DNA of 64,000 bases from an uncultured Lachnospiraceae bacterium (GTDB taxonomy: Bacteria; Bacillota; Clostridia; Lachnospirales; Lachnospiraceae): positions 410,995 through 474,994 of the forward strand of contig CADAOF010000001.1 of assembly GCA_902789555.1 (NCBI GenBank), in the 5' to 3' direction. The notes beneath the pieces were generated by a model. It did not search any database and was not told the DNA's origin. It saw only the letters and a program-made list of their open reading frames with translations. Shown here in pieces: positions 26,852 through 38,177 of this stretch. Position numbers and translations under genes: made by a program. The first letter of the stretch is position 1, and each line of letters opens with the position of its first letter.

Positions 26852-27457
26852 TCAGTTGACGAACAGGTGCGCACGCTTTCCATAGTAATTCCTGTTCACG
26901 AAGATCATGACGACCGAGATGGCCAGGCTCATGAAGGTGGATGACAGCGCTGAAGTCACGTCGACACCCTTGCCGGACAGGATCACGGCAGACCAGATCA
27001 CGTAGATGAGGCATGCGATCACCGAAACGGCATACGACAGCGTCAGGAGTTTCGGTCCATTTGCCTTGAACTTCAGCAGGGAAACGGCGGTAATGACCAG
27101 CAGCACGGCAGTGACAGCGCACAGGACACCGAAGACCTTGTCCGGCATTTTCATCTCCGGGATAAGGCTGTAGACTGCTTCAGCGTTTCCTTTGTACTGC
27201 TGACCCGTAATGGCCTGTATCCCGTTCCAGAGATTGGCGACCGCGCTGAACCAGAGGCTGAAATAGGCCAGGAACTTGTGCCACTTCATACCCTGCTGCG
27301 GAACAGGCTGAGAGTAAGATTCGTACGCCGACTGCTGCCAGTCATTCCTCTGAGGCGCCTGAGCAGGCTGCGTACCCTGCGCGTTCAGCGGCGCGCCGCA
27401 GTTTGCGCAGAAAGATGCTCCGTCCGCGGCCTGCGCGCCGCATTTTGAACAGTACAT
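26852..27457 (-). CDS. Zinc-ribbon membrane protein of unknown function
   Basis: This 201-residue protein begins with a zinc ribbon: MYCSKCGAQAADGASFCANC has two CxxC pairs. A Gln/Pro-rich linker to about residue 55 leads to four hydrophobic segments (FLAYFSLWFSAVANLWNGIQ, VFGVLCAVTAVLLVITAVSL, LSYAVSVIACLIYVIWSAVI, SLAISVVMIFVN). The ribosome site AAAGGAGG lies inside the last codons of ftsH, five bases before its stop-to-start gap, so the two genes are tightly linked. It is not a recognised FtsH modulator, but the placement invites that idea. Confidence 0.75.
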   Translation of the reverse strand: MYCSKCGAQAADGASFCANCGAPLNAQGTQPAQAPQRNDWQQSAYESYSQPVPQQGMKWHKFLAYFSLWFSAVANLWNGIQAITGQQYKGNAEAVYSLIPEMKMPDKVFGVLCAVTAVLLVITAVSLLKFKANGPKLLTLSYAVSVIACLIYVIWSAVILSGKGVDVTSALSSTFMSLAISVVMIFVNRNYYGKRAHLFVN

Positions 27458-27462
27458 TCTCT

Positions 27463-29406
27463 TTATTCCTCCTTTGCGTCATCGGCCGGGGTTTCGGCTT
27501 TGTTCCCGGCTTCGGTCTCCGCCTTGCTTTCGGCTTCGCCCATCATTTCCGGGAAGCGTTCGCGCAGAGCCGCTTCGGCTTCGGCACGTTCCTTCTTCGC
27601 CTCATCCATCAGCTGCATGAATTCCTTGCCGGTGATGGTCTCCTTCTTCACCAGGAAGGCTGCGATCTTGTGCATGATGTCCTTGTTGGCCGAGAGCAGT
27701 TCCTTCGCCTTCGCATAGGCTTCCTCCAGCATCTTCTTCACGACCATGTCGACCTTGGCGCTGGTCTCATCTGCACAGTTCATGTAGGAACGGGCGGTCA
27801 GATACTCGCTGTCGATCGTTTCGAGGCCCATCAGGCCGAACTCTTCGCTCATGCCGAAGCGGGTGACCATGGAGCGGGCCAGCTTCGTGGCCTTCTCGAT
27901 GTCGTTCGCCGCGCCGGTCGAGACGGAATCGAAGAAGATCTCTTCGCTGGCGCGTCCGGCGAGGAGCGTGACCAGTTCAGCGTCCAGCTCGTCTTTCGTC
28001 ATCAGGAACTTCTCTTCTTCCGGCGTCTGCATGACGTAGCCGAGAGAGCCCATGGTACGCGGCACGATAGTGATCTTCTGCACCGGCTCCGTGTGCTTCT
28101 GCAGGGCGGTCGCGAGCGCGTGGCCGACTTCGTGGTAGGCCACCATGCGCTTCTCACCGTCGTTCATCACGCGGTCTTTCTTTTCCTTGCCGGCGATGAC
28201 CACTTCCACGGATTCCAAAAGATCGGACTGCGTGACGTAGTTGCGGCCGTTCTTCACCGCCAGGATGGCGGCTTCGTTGACCATGTTGGCAAGGTCGGAA
28301 CCCACAGCGCCCGAGGTGGCAAGAGCGATCTCGTTAAAGTCGACGGATTCGTCGATGTTGACGTGCTTCGCGTGGACCTTCAGCACCGCGATGCGGCCCT
28401 TAAGATCCGGCTTATCTACGATGATACGGCGGTCCAGACGGCCGGGACGGCACAGGGCCGGGTCCAGGACCTCCGGACGGTTGGTCGCCGCCAGGATGAA
28501 CACGCCCTTCGAGGAATCGAAGCCGTCCATTTCGGCAAGCAGGGCGTTCAGAGTCTGCTCGCGCTCGTCGTTGCCGCCGTAGCGGGAATCGCGCGACTTG
28601 CCGATGGCATCGATCTCATCGATGAAAATAATGCAGGGCGCCATCTGCTGGGCATCCTTGAAGAGGGAACGGACACGGGATGCACCCATGCCGACGAACA
28701 TTTCCACAAAGTCGGAACCGGCCAGGGAGAAGAACGGGACCTTCGCTTCGCCGGCAACAGCCTTTGCAAGCAGGGTCTTGCCGGTGCCGGGAGGACCCAC
28801 GAGCAGCGCGCCCTTCGGCAGCTTCGCGCCGATCTCCGCGTACTTGCCCGGATCATGCAGGAATTCCACGATCTCCAGCAAAGATTCCTTGGCTTCTTCC
28901 TGTCCGGCCACGTCCGCAAAGGACACGCCGGTCTCCTTCTGCACGTACATCTTTGCCGTGCTCTGACCGAAATTGCCCAGCAGGCCGCCGCCCTTCCGCA
29001 TCGACCGCATGGAATACAGCAGGAACCCGATGAACATCGCGTACATGAGGATGCTCACCCAGCTGCCGGACGAAATGACGGTCCCGCTGACAGGGATGTT
29101 CCGCTCATTGATGATCTCGAGCGCCGCCTCCTTGTCCACGATGGCCGTCGTGTAAACGACCTCTCTGCCGTTTGCATCCTTCACCGTCGCCGAGACCTTG
29201 TTGTAGTACTCGTTGAAGGTAACTTCCTTCACTTCCTTCGTCTTCAGGATCTCCAGAAACTCCGTGTAGGTGAGGCTTCCGGTGCGGTCGGCCAGCAGCG
29301 ACCTTGACAGGAAGGAAAGGGCAAACGTGGCCGCCAGGGCGATGAGCATGATCATCAGCCATTTGGGCTGTTTGTTCTTATCGTCGTCTTTTTTCTTGTT
29401 GTTCAT
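27463..29406 (-). CDS. ftsH: ATP-dependent zinc metalloprotease FtsH
   Basis: FtsH is a membrane-anchored hexameric AAA+ protease. The protein has 647 residues. It has an N-terminal membrane helix ([20 protein letters not shown]), a periplasmic-side domain, a second helix around residue 115, and an AAA domain with Walker [17 protein letters not shown], Walker [12 protein letters not shown] and the second region of homology [20 protein letters not shown]. The protease site is HEVGH in [16 protein letters not shown]. The usual third residue is Ala, but the HExxH zinc site is intact. An acidic tail of about 25 residues ends the protein. It follows sir2 by 12 bases. Confidence 0.97.
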   Translation of the reverse strand: MNNKKKDDDKNKQPKWLMIMLIALAATFALSFLSRSLLADRTGSLTYTEFLEILKTKEVKEVTFNEYYNKVSATVKDANGREVVYTTAIVDKEAALEIINERNIPVSGTVISSGSWVSILMYAMFIGFLLYSMRSMRKGGGLLGNFGQSTAKMYVQKETGVSFADVAGQEEAKESLLEIVEFLHDPGKYAEIGAKLPKGALLVGPPGTGKTLLAKAVAGEAKVPFFSLAGSDFVEMFVGMGASRVRSLFKDAQQMAPCIIFIDEIDAIGKSRDSRYGGNDEREQTLNALLAEMDGFDSSKGVFILAATNRPEVLDPALCRPGRLDRRIIVDKPDLKGRIAVLKVHAKHVNIDESVDFNEIALATSGAVGSDLANMVNEAAILAVKNGRNYVTQSDLLESVEVVIAGKEKKDRVMNDGEKRMVAYHEVGHALATALQKHTEPVQKITIVPRTMGSLGYVMQTPEEEKFLMTKDELDAELVTLLAGRASEEIFFDSVSTGAANDIEKATKLARSMVTRFGMSEEFGLMGLETIDSEYLTARSYMNCADETSAKVDMVVKKMLEEAYAKAKELLSANKDIMHKIAAFLVKKETITGKEFMQLMDEAKKERAEAEAALRERFPEMMGEAESKAETEAGNKAETPADDAKEE

Positions 29407-29418
29407 CTTGTTTATTCC

Positions 29419-30162
29419 TTACATCAGTCCCAGGGCGCGTACGGCCTCCCCGAGTACCAAAGCAATGTCGTCGTGGATCACTAGTTCCGCTTCGTCATCC
29501 ATCTGCGTCGTGCTCTTGTTGAGAAGGACCAGGTGCTTTCCGCGGAAGTAGCGGACGAAGCCGGCTGCCGGGTAAACGACGAGGCTGGTGCCGCCGATGA
29601 TCAGCATGTCGGCCTTCATGATGGCTCTGGCCGCGCCCTCCATCACGTCTTCGTCGAGCATTTCCTCGTAAAGGACCACGTCGGGCTTGATGACGCCGCC
29701 GCAGCGGTCGCATTTCGGAACGCCCTTCGCGTTCAGGACCGCGGTCTCGTCGAAGAACTTATGGCAGCGGGTGCAGTAATTCCGCAGGACCGAGCCGTGG
29801 AGTTCGAAGACGTTTTTGCTGCCCGCCTTCTGGTGCAGGCCGTCGATGTTCTGCGTGACGACCGCACTGAGCTTGCCGGCTTTTTCCAGCGCCGCCAGCG
29901 CCTTGTGGCAGTCGTTCGGCTGCGCCTCGGGATAGATCAGCTTGTCGCGGTAGAAGTCGAAGAAGTCCTCGGGATCGCGCACGAAGAAGCTGTGCGAGAC
30001 CATCTCCTCCGGAGACAGGGTGCGTTTGTATTTCTGATTGTAGAGGCCGTTCGCGGAGCGGAAATCCGGGATCCCCGAAGCGGTGGATACGCCCGCGCCG
30101 CCGAAAAAGACGATGCGGTTGGATTCGCGAAGCATCTCTGTGAGTTGTTCGATCGGGGTCAT
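29419..30162 (-). CDS. NAD-dependent protein deacylase (sirtuin)
   Basis: This 247-residue class sirtuin uses NAD+ to deacetylate lysines. It has FFGGAGVSTASGIPDFRSAN at the NAD-binding start, TQNIDGLHQKAG, the catalytic histidine in FELHGSVLRNYCTRC, and two zinc CxxC pairs (CTRC and CDRC about 20 residues apart). GTSLVVYPAAGFVRYFRG and a final acidic region complete the fold. The start at 30162 follows AAAGGAGAGACC. The open frame begins five codons earlier. It is placed between asnS and ftsH, and a 43-nt structured repeat lies just upstream. Confidence 0.94.
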   Translation of the reverse strand: MTPIEQLTEMLRESNRIVFFGGAGVSTASGIPDFRSANGLYNQKYKRTLSPEEMVSHSFFVRDPEDFFDFYRDKLIYPEAQPNDCHKALAALEKAGKLSAVVTQNIDGLHQKAGSKNVFELHGSVLRNYCTRCHKFFDETAVLNAKGVPKCDRCGGVIKPDVVLYEEMLDEDVMEGAARAIMKADMLIIGGTSLVVYPAAGFVRYFRGKHLVLLNKSTTQMDDEAELVIHDDIALVLGEAVRALGLM

Positions 30163-30207
30163 GGTCTCTCCTTTCATTAATATCCCCGGCTCCTTGTTCG
30201 CACGAAA

Positions 30208-30250
30208 CTTTCTCGGAACGATTCACATTCGCTCAAATGTTCCTCGAAAG
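30208..30250 (-). repeat. 43-nt intergenic structured repeat, copy 1
   Basis: This sequence is 42/43 identical to the copy at 32327-32369. On the minus (coding) strand it folds as CTTTC/GAAAG, a symmetric GA/GA internal loop, GGAAC/GTTCC, and an inner ACATT/AATGT. Here the outer flanks extend the stem (GCACG with CGTGC). It lies in the 140-base gap between asnS and sir2. Confidence 0.85.
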
Positions 30251-30302
30251 TTCCGTGCTCGCGTTCGCCGGATCATGTCGCTCATCCATGGGAGGGAGTA
30301 AA

Positions 30303-31693
<1,391 letters not shown>

Positions 31694-31697
<4 letters not shown>

Positions 31698-32275
31698 AAT
31701 AATTCCTCCAGGTAGGCATATATCTCTTCCCTGCCCTCCTGCGTCACCGCGGAGTAAGGGAATATCCGGGTCTTTGCGCCGATGCCGAGACCGGCACGCA
31801 GTATCTTGTCCGCCTTCTGCCGCTCGCTGCGGTTCAGCTTGTCCAGCTTGGTGGCGATGATCACGGGTTCGTAGCCGTTGGCGACGATCCATTCGTACAT
31901 CTGCCTGTCGTTCGCGCCTGGCGCGTGCCTGATGTCCACGAGCAGGAAGACCTGCCGCAGCTGCTTTGACGTGTGCAGATATTTTTCGATCATCTTGCCC
32001 CAGCGGGCTTTTTCCGCCTCGGAGACCTTTGCGTAGCCGTAGCCGGGCAGGTCCACGAAGTAGAAGGCGTCGTTGATGTTGTAAAAGTTGACGGTCTGGG
32101 TCTTGCCGGGCTGGGCGCTGGTGCGCGCGTAGCTTTTGCGGTTCATCAGGCCGTTGATGAGGGAGCTTTTCCCCACGTTGGACTTGCCGGCAAAGGCAAA
32201 TTCGGGGAGAGCGTTTACCGGAAATTTGCTGGTGACGCCGCAGACCGTTTCAAGATTGACTGTTTTGATGATCAT
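31694..32275 (-). CDS. engB: Ribosome biogenesis GTPase YsxC/EngB
   Basis: This 193-residue GTPase is needed for 50S subunit assembly. G1 is [17 protein letters not shown]2 lies in [19 protein letters not shown]3 is [13 protein letters not shown]4 is ATKLDKLN and G5 lies near PYSAV. The ATG at 32275 follows AAAGGAGGCACCGC. The 23-codon upstream extension runs through the structured repeat and is rejected. It overlaps asnS by four bases. In many Firmicutes this gene follows lon or clpX, and here it follows clpX. Confidence 0.96.
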
Positions 32276-32326
32276 GCGGTGCCTCCTTTCCGTTAATGAT
32301 TTTCCCGCCTCGCATCCGGGCAGACC

Positions 32327-32369
32327 TTTCTCGGAACGATTCACATTCGTTCAAATGTTCCTCGAAAGC
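32327..32369 (-). repeat. 43-nt intergenic structured repeat, copy 2
   Basis: This is the second copy of the structured repeat, differing from copy 1 by one base in the loop-side region. It lies in the gap between clpX and engB. The flanking bases differ from copy 1 but still allow outer pairing (AGA with TCT after one mismatch). Confidence 0.85.
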
Positions 32370-32401
32370 TCTCCCGGCCTGCTCGGCGTAATCTTTCAAT
32401 G

Positions 32402-33703
32402 TTACCCAACCAGGTTGTCGGCGCTCATCTTTGTCCGGTGTTCCGGCATGACGTCGCGGTAGGTCAGGACGGGTTCCGCACCTTTTTCGACCACGTCTTC
32501 GGTGATCGTGCAGATGCCGATCGTGTCGTCCGAAGGCAGGCGGTACATCAGATCCATCATGGTATTTTCCATGATGGCGCGCAGGCCTCTCGCACCGATA
32601 TTGCGCTCCAGGGCCTTCCGCGCGACCGCACGCACCGCTTCTTCGGTGAATTCCAGCTTCACGCCGTCGATCTCGAAGAGGCGCTGGAACTGCTTCACGA
32701 GGGCGTTCTTCGGTTCGGTCAGGATCCGCAGCATCGCGTCTTCGGTCAGCTCGTCCAGCGAGACGACCACGGGCACACGGCCGACGAATTCGGGGATCAG
32801 CCCGAACTTTACCAGATCCTTCGGCATCACCTGGCGGAACAGTTCGCCGACCTTCTTGTCGGCCTTCTTCTCCACAGTGCCGTTGAAGCCGATGCTGTTC
32901 TCGCCGAGGCGGCTCTCAATGATCTTCTCCAGACCGTCGAAGGCGCCGCCGCAGATGAACAGGATGTTGGTCGTGTTGATCTGGATGGTCTCCTGGTAAG
33001 GGTGCTTCCGTCCGCCCTGCGGCGGGACGTTGGCGTCGGTGCCTTCCAGGATCTTCAGCAGGGCCTGCTGCACGCCTTCGCCGGAGACGTCGCGGGTGAT
33101 CGAGACGTTCTCGGATTTCTTCGTGATCTTATCGATCTCGTCGATGTAAATGATGCCTTTTTCGGCCTTCTCGATGTCGTAGTCCGCCGCCTGGATCAGC
33201 TTGAGAAGGATGTTCTCCACGTCCTCGCCCACGTAGCCGGCCTCGGTCAGTGCCGTCGCATCGGAGACAGCAAAGGGCACGTCAAGGCATTTCGCAATGG
33301 TCTGCGCGAGGTAGGTCTTGCCGGAACCGGTCGGCCCCAGCATCAGCACGTTGCTCTTCTGCAGTTCCACGTCGCTCCCGCTGCCGGCAAGGATGCGCTT
33401 GTAGTGGTTGTAGACCGCAACGGCCAGGACCTTCTTCGCGTCCTCCTGCCCGATCACGTACTGGTCCAGGAAGGCTTTGATCTCTTCCGGGCGCTTCAGG
33501 TTCTTCAGGCTGAGCGGGGCGGATTTCTTGCCCTTCTTCTGAGGCGCCTTCTCCCAATCCTCTTCCAGGATCTCCATGCAGACCGACACGCAGTCGTCGC
33601 AGATGTAGGTCGGGGAAATGGAACTGGAGATCAGGCGGTTCACCTGCGCGGCGCTGCGGCCGCAGAAGGCACAGGTATGAAGATCTTTTGTCTTGCTCGG
33701 CAT
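32402..33703 (-). CDS. clpX: ATP-dependent Clp protease ATP-binding subunit ClpX
   Basis: ClpX unfolds substrates for the ClpP protease. It has 433 residues. The N-terminal zinc-binding domain has two CxxC pairs (CAFC and CDDC). The AAA+ domain has Walker [21 protein letters not shown], Walker [15 protein letters not shown] and sensor regions. The pore loop GYVGEDVE and the ClpP-docking IGF-type loop region ([10 protein letters not shown]) are visible. It lies nine bases after clpP. Confidence 0.97.
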   Translation of the reverse strand: MPSKTKDLHTCAFCGRSAAQVNRLISSSISPTYICDDCVSVCMEILEEDWEKAPQKKGKKSAPLSLKNLKRPEEIKAFLDQYVIGQEDAKKVLAVAVYNHYKRILAGSGSDVELQKSNVLMLGPTGSGKTYLAQTIAKCLDVPFAVSDATALTEAGYVGEDVENILLKLIQAADYDIEKAEKGIIYIDEIDKITKKSENVSITRDVSGEGVQQALLKILEGTDANVPPQGGRKHPYQETIQINTTNILFICGGAFDGLEKIIESRLGENSIGFNGTVEKKADKKVGELFRQVMPKDLVKFGLIPEFVGRVPVVVSLDELTEDAMLRILTEPKNALVKQFQRLFEIDGVKLEFTEEAVRAVARKALERNIGARGLRAIMENTMMDLMYRLPSDDTIGICTITEDVVEKGAEPVLTYRDVMPEHRTKMSADNLVG

Positions 33704-33712
33704 GAGTGCTCC

Positions 33713-34297
33713 TTAGCTTCGTTTTTCAATGACCTTATCCACGATGCCGTAGGCGACCGCTTCTTCGGGATCCATGTAATTGTCGCGTTCGGTATCCGCG
33801 GCGATCACGTCGAGCGGCTTGCCGGTGTTGGCGGCGAGGATCCGGTTCAGCTGATCCTTGGTCTTCTGGATGCGGTCTGCGACGATCATGATGTCGGTCG
33901 CCTGGCCCTGCGCGCCGCCGCTCGGCTGATGGATCATCACTTCGGCGTTCGGCAGGATGTAGCGCTTGCCCTTCGCGCCGCCCGCAAGCAGGAAGGCGCC
34001 CATGGAGCAGGCCATGCCCAGGCAGATGGTGGAAACGTCGCACTTGATGAACTGCATGGTGTCATAGATCGCGAGCCCCGCGGTCACGCTGCCGCCCGGG
34101 CTGTTGATGTAAAGATTGATGTCCTTGCCGGGGTCTTCCGATTCCAGGAACAGCAGCTGCGCGACGACCAGGTCGGCAGTGGCATCGTTGATCTCCCCGT
34201 CCACAAAAACGATCCTGTCCTTAAGCAGGCGGCTGAAGATGTCGTAGGCACGTTCGCCGCGGCTCGAGGACTCGATAACGGTAGGAACTAAGTTCAT
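33713..34297 (-). CDS. clpP: ATP-dependent Clp protease proteolytic subunit ClpP
   Basis: This 194-residue serine protease forms the ClpP barrel. The catalytic serine is in [20 protein letters not shown], the histidine in [16 protein letters not shown], and the aspartate in the ERDNYM region ([20 protein letters not shown]). The N-terminus [20 protein letters not shown] is typical. AAAGGAAAACC places the start at 34297. The open frame begins ten codons earlier. The tig stop is 13 bases upstream. Confidence 0.97.
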   Translation of the reverse strand: MNLVPTVIESSSRGERAYDIFSRLLKDRIVFVDGEINDATADLVVAQLLFLESEDPGKDINLYINSPGGSVTAGLAIYDTMQFIKCDVSTICLGMACSMGAFLLAGGAKGKRYILPNAEVMIHQPSGGAQGQATDIMIVADRIQKTKDQLNRILAANTGKPLDVIAADTERDNYMDPEEAVAYGIVDKVIEKRS

Positions 34298-34310
34298 TGG
34301 TTTTCCTTTC

Positions 34311-35591
34311 TTATTTCGCTTCGGCAAGCAGCAGGTCCAGCGCCTTCTGGACGGCCAGATCCAGCTTCATGGTCTTGGCGTCTTCCTCGCCCATGTACTG
34401 CTTGATCTGATCGATCTCCATGCCGTACTGCTCTGCCATCTTCTTGTACTCGGCGTCCAGGTCTTCCTCGGTCGCTTCCAGAGATTCGGCATTCGCAATG
34501 GCTTCCAGCACCAGGCGGGTCTGAATGCGCTTCTTCGCCGTCGCTTTATACTGCTCGACCAGCTGCGGCATGGTCATGCCCGTAAACTTCATGTACTGCT
34601 CCAGCTGCATGCCCTGCATCTGCAGCCTCTGGCCGAAATCGCGGACCATGTCCTCGGCCTGGCTCTCGATCATCATTTCGGGGATGTCCATCTCGGCATT
34701 CTCGACGGCCTTTTCAGCGAGCGCGTTTTCCTTCGCGGTCTTCGCTTCTTCCTGCTTCTTTTCCAGGAGCTTGGCCTTCACGTCGGCCTTGTATTCTTCA
34801 AGGGTCTCGAACTCGGAAACTTCGGAGGCGAACTCGTCATCCAGTTCGGGCAGGATCTTCTCGCTGATGCCGTTCAGTTTTACGTGGAAGACGGCAGCCT
34901 TGCCGGCCAGAGACTTCTCACCGTAATTTTCCGGGAAGGTCACGTTCAGGTCCTTTTCCTCGCCGATGTTCATGCCGATCATCTGATCTTCGAAGCCGTC
35001 GATGAAGCTGTGGCTGCCGATGACCAGGGTCTGGTTTTCAGCGGTGCCGCCGTTGAAGGCCACGCCGTCGACCGTGCCGGCATAGTCAAGATGCGCGGTA
35101 TCGCCTTCCTTCAGCGCGCGGCCTTCCACGTCGCTTTCCACGGCGTTCTGTTCCTGCGCCTTCTTCAGTTCGGCTTCAAGGTCTTCATCGGTCACTTCGG
35201 CCGGAGCGACGTCCACGGACAGTCCCTTGTATTCGCCGAGTTTCACTTCGGGCTTCACGGCCACGACGGCATCGACGACGATCGCCTTGCCGTGCTCGAC
35301 CTGCTTGTAGTCGATTTCCGGACGGGAAACGATCTCGAGGCCGGATTCCTTGCAGGCGGCTTCATAGGCGTCGGGCAGCAGGTCGTTGACCGCGTCTTCC
35401 ATGAAGACATCCGCGCCGTACATATGTTCAATCATCTTCTTCGGGGCCTTGCCCTTGCGGAAGCCGGGGATATTGATCTTGCTGCGGTTCTTCTGATACG
35501 CACGTTCTTCGGCAGCGGCAACTTCCTCCGCCGGGATCTCGATCGTCAGCTTAGCCAGGTTGTGTTCCATCTTCTCTACGGAAACGCTCAT
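34311..35591 (-). CDS. tig: Trigger factor (ribosome-associated chaperone, PPIase)
   Basis: This 426-residue trigger factor has the ribosome-binding N-domain with the signature [20 protein letters not shown] near residues 40-60, a central FKBP-type PPIase domain ([40 protein letters not shown]), and a helical C-domain. The start [20 protein letters not shown] follows AAGGAGGAATTATTCAC. Thirty-two upstream codons in frame are rejected as 5' leader. It is the first gene of the tig-clpP-clpX cluster, under a strong promoter. Confidence 0.96.
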   Translation of the reverse strand: MSVSVEKMEHNLAKLTIEIPAEEVAAAEERAYQKNRSKINIPGFRKGKAPKKMIEHMYGADVFMEDAVNDLLPDAYEAACKESGLEIVSRPEIDYKQVEHGKAIVVDAVVAVKPEVKLGEYKGLSVDVAPAEVTDEDLEAELKKAQEQNAVESDVEGRALKEGDTAHLDYAGTVDGVAFNGGTAENQTLVIGSHSFIDGFEDQMIGMNIGEEKDLNVTFPENYGEKSLAGKAAVFHVKLNGISEKILPELDDEFASEVSEFETLEEYKADVKAKLLEKKQEEAKTAKENALAEKAVENAEMDIPEMMIESQAEDMVRDFGQRLQMQGMQLEQYMKFTGMTMPQLVEQYKATAKKRIQTRLVLEAIANAESLEATEEDLDAEYKKMAEQYGMEIDQIKQYMGEEDAKTMKLDLAVQKALDLLLAEAK

Positions 35592-35677
35592 GTGAATAAT
35601 TCCTCCTTGAACCCTGTGGGTCTTTCTCATTTGCTTTATGCCCACAGGAAAAAGACCCTTCAGGGCATATCGGGAGT

Positions 35678-35707
35678 ATTGTAGCACAGACCGTGGAAAA
35701 ATGCCAA
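35678..35707 (-). promoter_or_regulatory. Promoter of the tig-clpP-clpX cluster
   Basis: On the minus strand TTGGCA (35702-35707), an 18-base spacer and TACAAT (35678-35683) with a TG before the -10. The leader to the tig start is about 80 bases and contains a short inverted repeat (GCCCTGAAGGGTC). No CtsR-like heptad repeat is obvious. Confidence 0.7.
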
Positions 35708-35743
35708 TAAAAATTTAGAGAAGAAAGAGGCAAAAACGTGCAA

Positions 35744-35771
35744 AAAGACGCACGCCTGAGCGTGCGTCTTT
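35744..35771 (-). terminator. Terminator after the SPFH/NfeD operon
   Basis: A perfect 12-bp stem (AAAGACGCACGC with complement, loop of four) is followed on the minus strand by TTGCACG. Its own stem ends in TTT. Confidence 0.8.
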
Positions 35772-35793
35772 CTTCTTACCGATGAGGCCGGTC

Positions 35794-36750
35794 TCAGTCC
35801 TTAACGGTTTCCTTCAGTGCCGTCAGCGCGCCGGCAAGGCCCTGGATCTCACTCGGGATGATGATCTTGGTGGCCTGGCCTTCGGCAGCCTTCGCGAAGG
35901 CTTCGAGGGACTTGATCTGCAGGACGGCCTGGTCGGCGCCCGCTTCCTTGATAAGCTTGATACCTTCGGCATTCGCCTGCTGGACCTTCAGGATGGCTTC
36001 CGCCTGGCCTTCGGCTTCGCGGATCATGGCTTCGCGCTTTGCTTCGGCGCGGAGGATGGCCGCCTGCTTGTCGGCTTCAGCGTCCAGAATGGCTCTTTCC
36101 TTATTACCTTCGGCAACCAGGATGGTGGACTTCTTTTCACCTTCTGCCTGCAGGATCTTCTCACGGCGTTCGCGTTCCGCCTTCATCTGCTTCTCCATGG
36201 AATCCTGGATCTCACGCGGCGGGATGATGTTCTTCAGCTCAACGCGGTTGACCTTGATGCCCCAGGGGTCGGTCGCGACGTCCAGCTGGGTGCGCATCTT
36301 GGTGTTGATGATCTCACGGGAGGTCAGGGTCTGGTCGAGTTCGAGTTCGCCAATGATGTTACGCAGGGTCGTCGCGGTCAGGTTCTCGATGGCCATCAGC
36401 GGATTTTCCACACCGTAGGCGTAGAGCTTCGGGTCGGTGATCTGGAAGAACACGACGGTATCGATCTGCATGGTGACGTTATCTTTCGTGATAACGGGCT
36501 GCGGCTTGAAGTCGATGACCTGTTCCTTCAGGTTCACGCGGCGGGCCACACGGGATACGAAGGGAGTCAGGAAATGCAGGCCGACGCCCCAGGTCCCCAC
36601 GTAAGCGCCGAGACGTTCAATGACGAAGGCCTGGGCCTGAGGGACGATCTTGATGCAGGAAACGAGGATGATCAGGATGATCGCAACGAGCGCGATCAGC
36701 AGTACGCTCTTGATCAGGTTGTCAGCAAATGCGGCAATGAGCAGATTCAT
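35794..36750 (-). CDS. SPFH domain protein (stomatin/QmcA type)
   Basis: This 318-residue membrane-anchored scaffold protein has an N-terminal membrane helix at residues 15-34 (SVLLIALVAIILIILVSCIK) followed by a stomatin-type SPFH domain (IVPQAQAFVIERLGAYVGTW, ITKDNVTMQIDTVVFFQITD, ELDQTLTSREIINTKMRTQL). An Ala/Glu-rich coiled-coil tail follows. It is paired with an NfeD-family gene ten bases upstream, the usual arrangement of slipin/NfeD partners in membrane quality control. Confidence 0.93.
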   Translation of the reverse strand: MNLLIAAFADNLIKSVLLIALVAIILIILVSCIKIVPQAQAFVIERLGAYVGTWGVGLHFLTPFVSRVARRVNLKEQVIDFKPQPVITKDNVTMQIDTVVFFQITDPKLYAYGVENPLMAIENLTATTLRNIIGELELDQTLTSREIINTKMRTQLDVATDPWGIKVNRVELKNIIPPREIQDSMEKQMKAERERREKILQAEGEKKSTILVAEGNKERAILDAEADKQAAILRAEAKREAMIREAEGQAEAILKVQQANAEGIKLIKEAGADQAVLQIKSLEAFAKAAEGQATKIIIPSEIQGLAGALTALKETVKD

Positions 36751-36759
36751 GGGTTCCTC

Positions 36760-37188
36760 CTATTTTCTCTTTACGATGCATTTGACGCCTTCGATCTTCT
36801 CGACGACGACTTCTTCTCCGACGGGGATGATCTCTTCCTCAGCAGCTGCACGGGCAGTCCAGGGAAGTCCGTCAATGGTGACGCGGCCGGTAGCGGCCAG
36901 ATTGTTGACCTCTTCCGTAACGATTGCCGTACGGCCGGGGATCGTGTCCTTGTTGGTCTTGGCTGCGCGTTCATTGATGTACTTCTTCGCAAGCGGCCTG
37001 GTGAGAAGCAGCAGCACGACCGAGATCAGGACGAAAACCATGACCTGGACCGCGGTTCCACCGCCCAGAAGTGCCGAAATGTACGCCGCAAGTGCGCCGG
37101 CAGCGAACCAGATGGATACCAGTCCGGGCGCCGAGATCTCAACTACGATCATCACGGCCATGACGATAAGCCAGATATAACTTGGCAT
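36760..37188 (-). CDS. NfeD family membrane protein
   Basis: This 142-residue short NfeD protein has two or three membrane segments (IWLIVMAVMIVVEISAPGLV, IWFAAGALAAYISALLG, VMVFVLISVVLLLLTRPLAK) followed by a C-terminal OB-fold (GRTAIVTEEVNNLAATGRVT and VEKIEGVKCIVKRK). The serine protease domain of long NfeD proteins is absent. It is transcribed with the SPFH gene. Confidence 0.92.
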   Translation of the reverse strand: MPSYIWLIVMAVMIVVEISAPGLVSIWFAAGALAAYISALLGGGTAVQVMVFVLISVVLLLLTRPLAKKYINERAAKTNKDTIPGRTAIVTEEVNNLAATGRVTIDGLPWTARAAAEEEIIPVGEEVVVEKIEGVKCIVKRK

Positions 37189-37217
37189 GGACGCACCTCC
37201 TTTTATTCATTAAACAT

Positions 37218-37246
37218 ATTTTACCCCATATGAAGGGAAAATACAA
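37218..37246 (-). promoter_or_regulatory. Promoter of the NfeD-SPFH operon
   Basis: On the minus strand TTGTAT (37241-37246), 17 bases, TAAAAT (37218-37223). It lies 30 bases upstream of the nfeD start. Confidence 0.65.
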
Positions 37247-37258
37247 TATCTTTCGCAT

Positions 37259-38104
37259 TTACTTCTTGATCGTGAACCCTCTCCCGCTCACTTCGGAAAC
37301 GTTCCCCACGATCACGAAAGCGGAAGGATCGACCTCCAGCACTGCCTGCTTGATCGCGAAGAATTCGCGGGGCGTGACCACGGTCTGCAGCTCATAGCTT
37401 TCGCCGCGGGAGTAGCCGCCCTCGATATGGATGAGGGTCGCTCCGCGCCTGAAGCGGTTCAGGATCATTTCATTGATCTTCTCATATGCAGGGCTGATGA
37501 TCTCGATCTGGATCATCGACTTGCCGCGGGCGATGACGTTGTCCACGAGCAGGGTGTAGCCAATGATGATCAGAATGCCGCACAGGACATTTTCCTTCGA
37601 GGTATAAAAGACCTGCGGAAGAAGCGTCACGTATTCGATGACGTTCAGCGAGACGGACATATTCACCCCGGCCTTTTTATTCAGCAGGACGGCAATAGTA
37701 TCCAGAGCACCGGACGCCGCGCCTTCCCGCATGATGAGGCCGATGCCGATGCCGTAGCACAGGATCGCGCAGACCGTATTCAGGGCGGGATTCTCCGTCA
37801 GCCTGCCGATGCTGTCCGTCAGCATGGTCAGCAGCTGGTAGAACAGGGGATAAAGGATCACGCAGGTGAGGGAATGGAAGGCGAACGCCTTGCCGAGCGT
37901 GACCAGGCCAAACAGCAGAAACACTACCGAGAGGGCCGCGATCAGCGTCGATACCGACAGTGGAATGATGCGGTTCAGGATCAAGGCAAGCCCCGTGACG
38001 CCGCCGGTGATGAAGCCGGACGGTACGACAAACATGGCTGAGCCCGCGGCCATGATCATGTTTCCCAGAATGATGGTCAGAAGACGTTTTATCTCGCTCT
38101 TCAT
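37259..38104 (-). CDS. YitT family membrane protein
   Basis: This 281-residue protein has five or six membrane segments in the first 180 residues (MKSEIKRLLTIILGNMIMAA, VPSGFITGGVTGLALILNRI) and a C-terminal DUF2179 domain (GYSRGESYELQTVVTPREFF, IKQAVLEVDPSAFVIVGNVS). This is the standard YitT architecture. The function of the family is not settled. It follows the thiolase on the same strand behind a strong terminator. Confidence 0.92.
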   Translation of the reverse strand: MKSEIKRLLTIILGNMIMAAGSAMFVVPSGFITGGVTGLALILNRIIPLSVSTLIAALSVVFLLFGLVTLGKAFAFHSLTCVILYPLFYQLLTMLTDSIGRLTENPALNTVCAILCYGIGIGLIMREGAASGALDTIAVLLNKKAGVNMSVSLNVIEYVTLLPQVFYTSKENVLCGILIIIGYTLLVDNVIARGKSMIQIEIISPAYEKINEMILNRFRRGATLIHIEGGYSRGESYELQTVVTPREFFAIKQAVLEVDPSAFVIVGNVSEVSGRGFTIKK

Positions 38105-38122
38105 GGATCCCCCTCCTCTCCG

Positions 38123-38160
38123 AAAAAAGCGGGGGCGGTTCGAACCGCTCCCGCCTTTTT
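38123..38160 (-). terminator. Terminator after the thiolase gene
   Basis: A two-part stem (GCGGG with CCCGC outside, GCGGTTCGAACCGC inside) has A and T runs on both sides. It lies just after the thiolase stop. Confidence 0.8.
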
Positions 38161-38177
38161 AAAGCGTCATGCTTTTA

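Noticed and set aside
32399-34291. A 630-codon open frame antisense to clpX and clpP
   Set aside because: It mirrors highly conserved genes. Composition is that of reverse-complement reading and no domain is visible.
35591-35707. CIRCE or CtsR operator before tig-clpP
   Set aside because: I looked for the CIRCE inverted repeat and the CtsR heptads and found neither.
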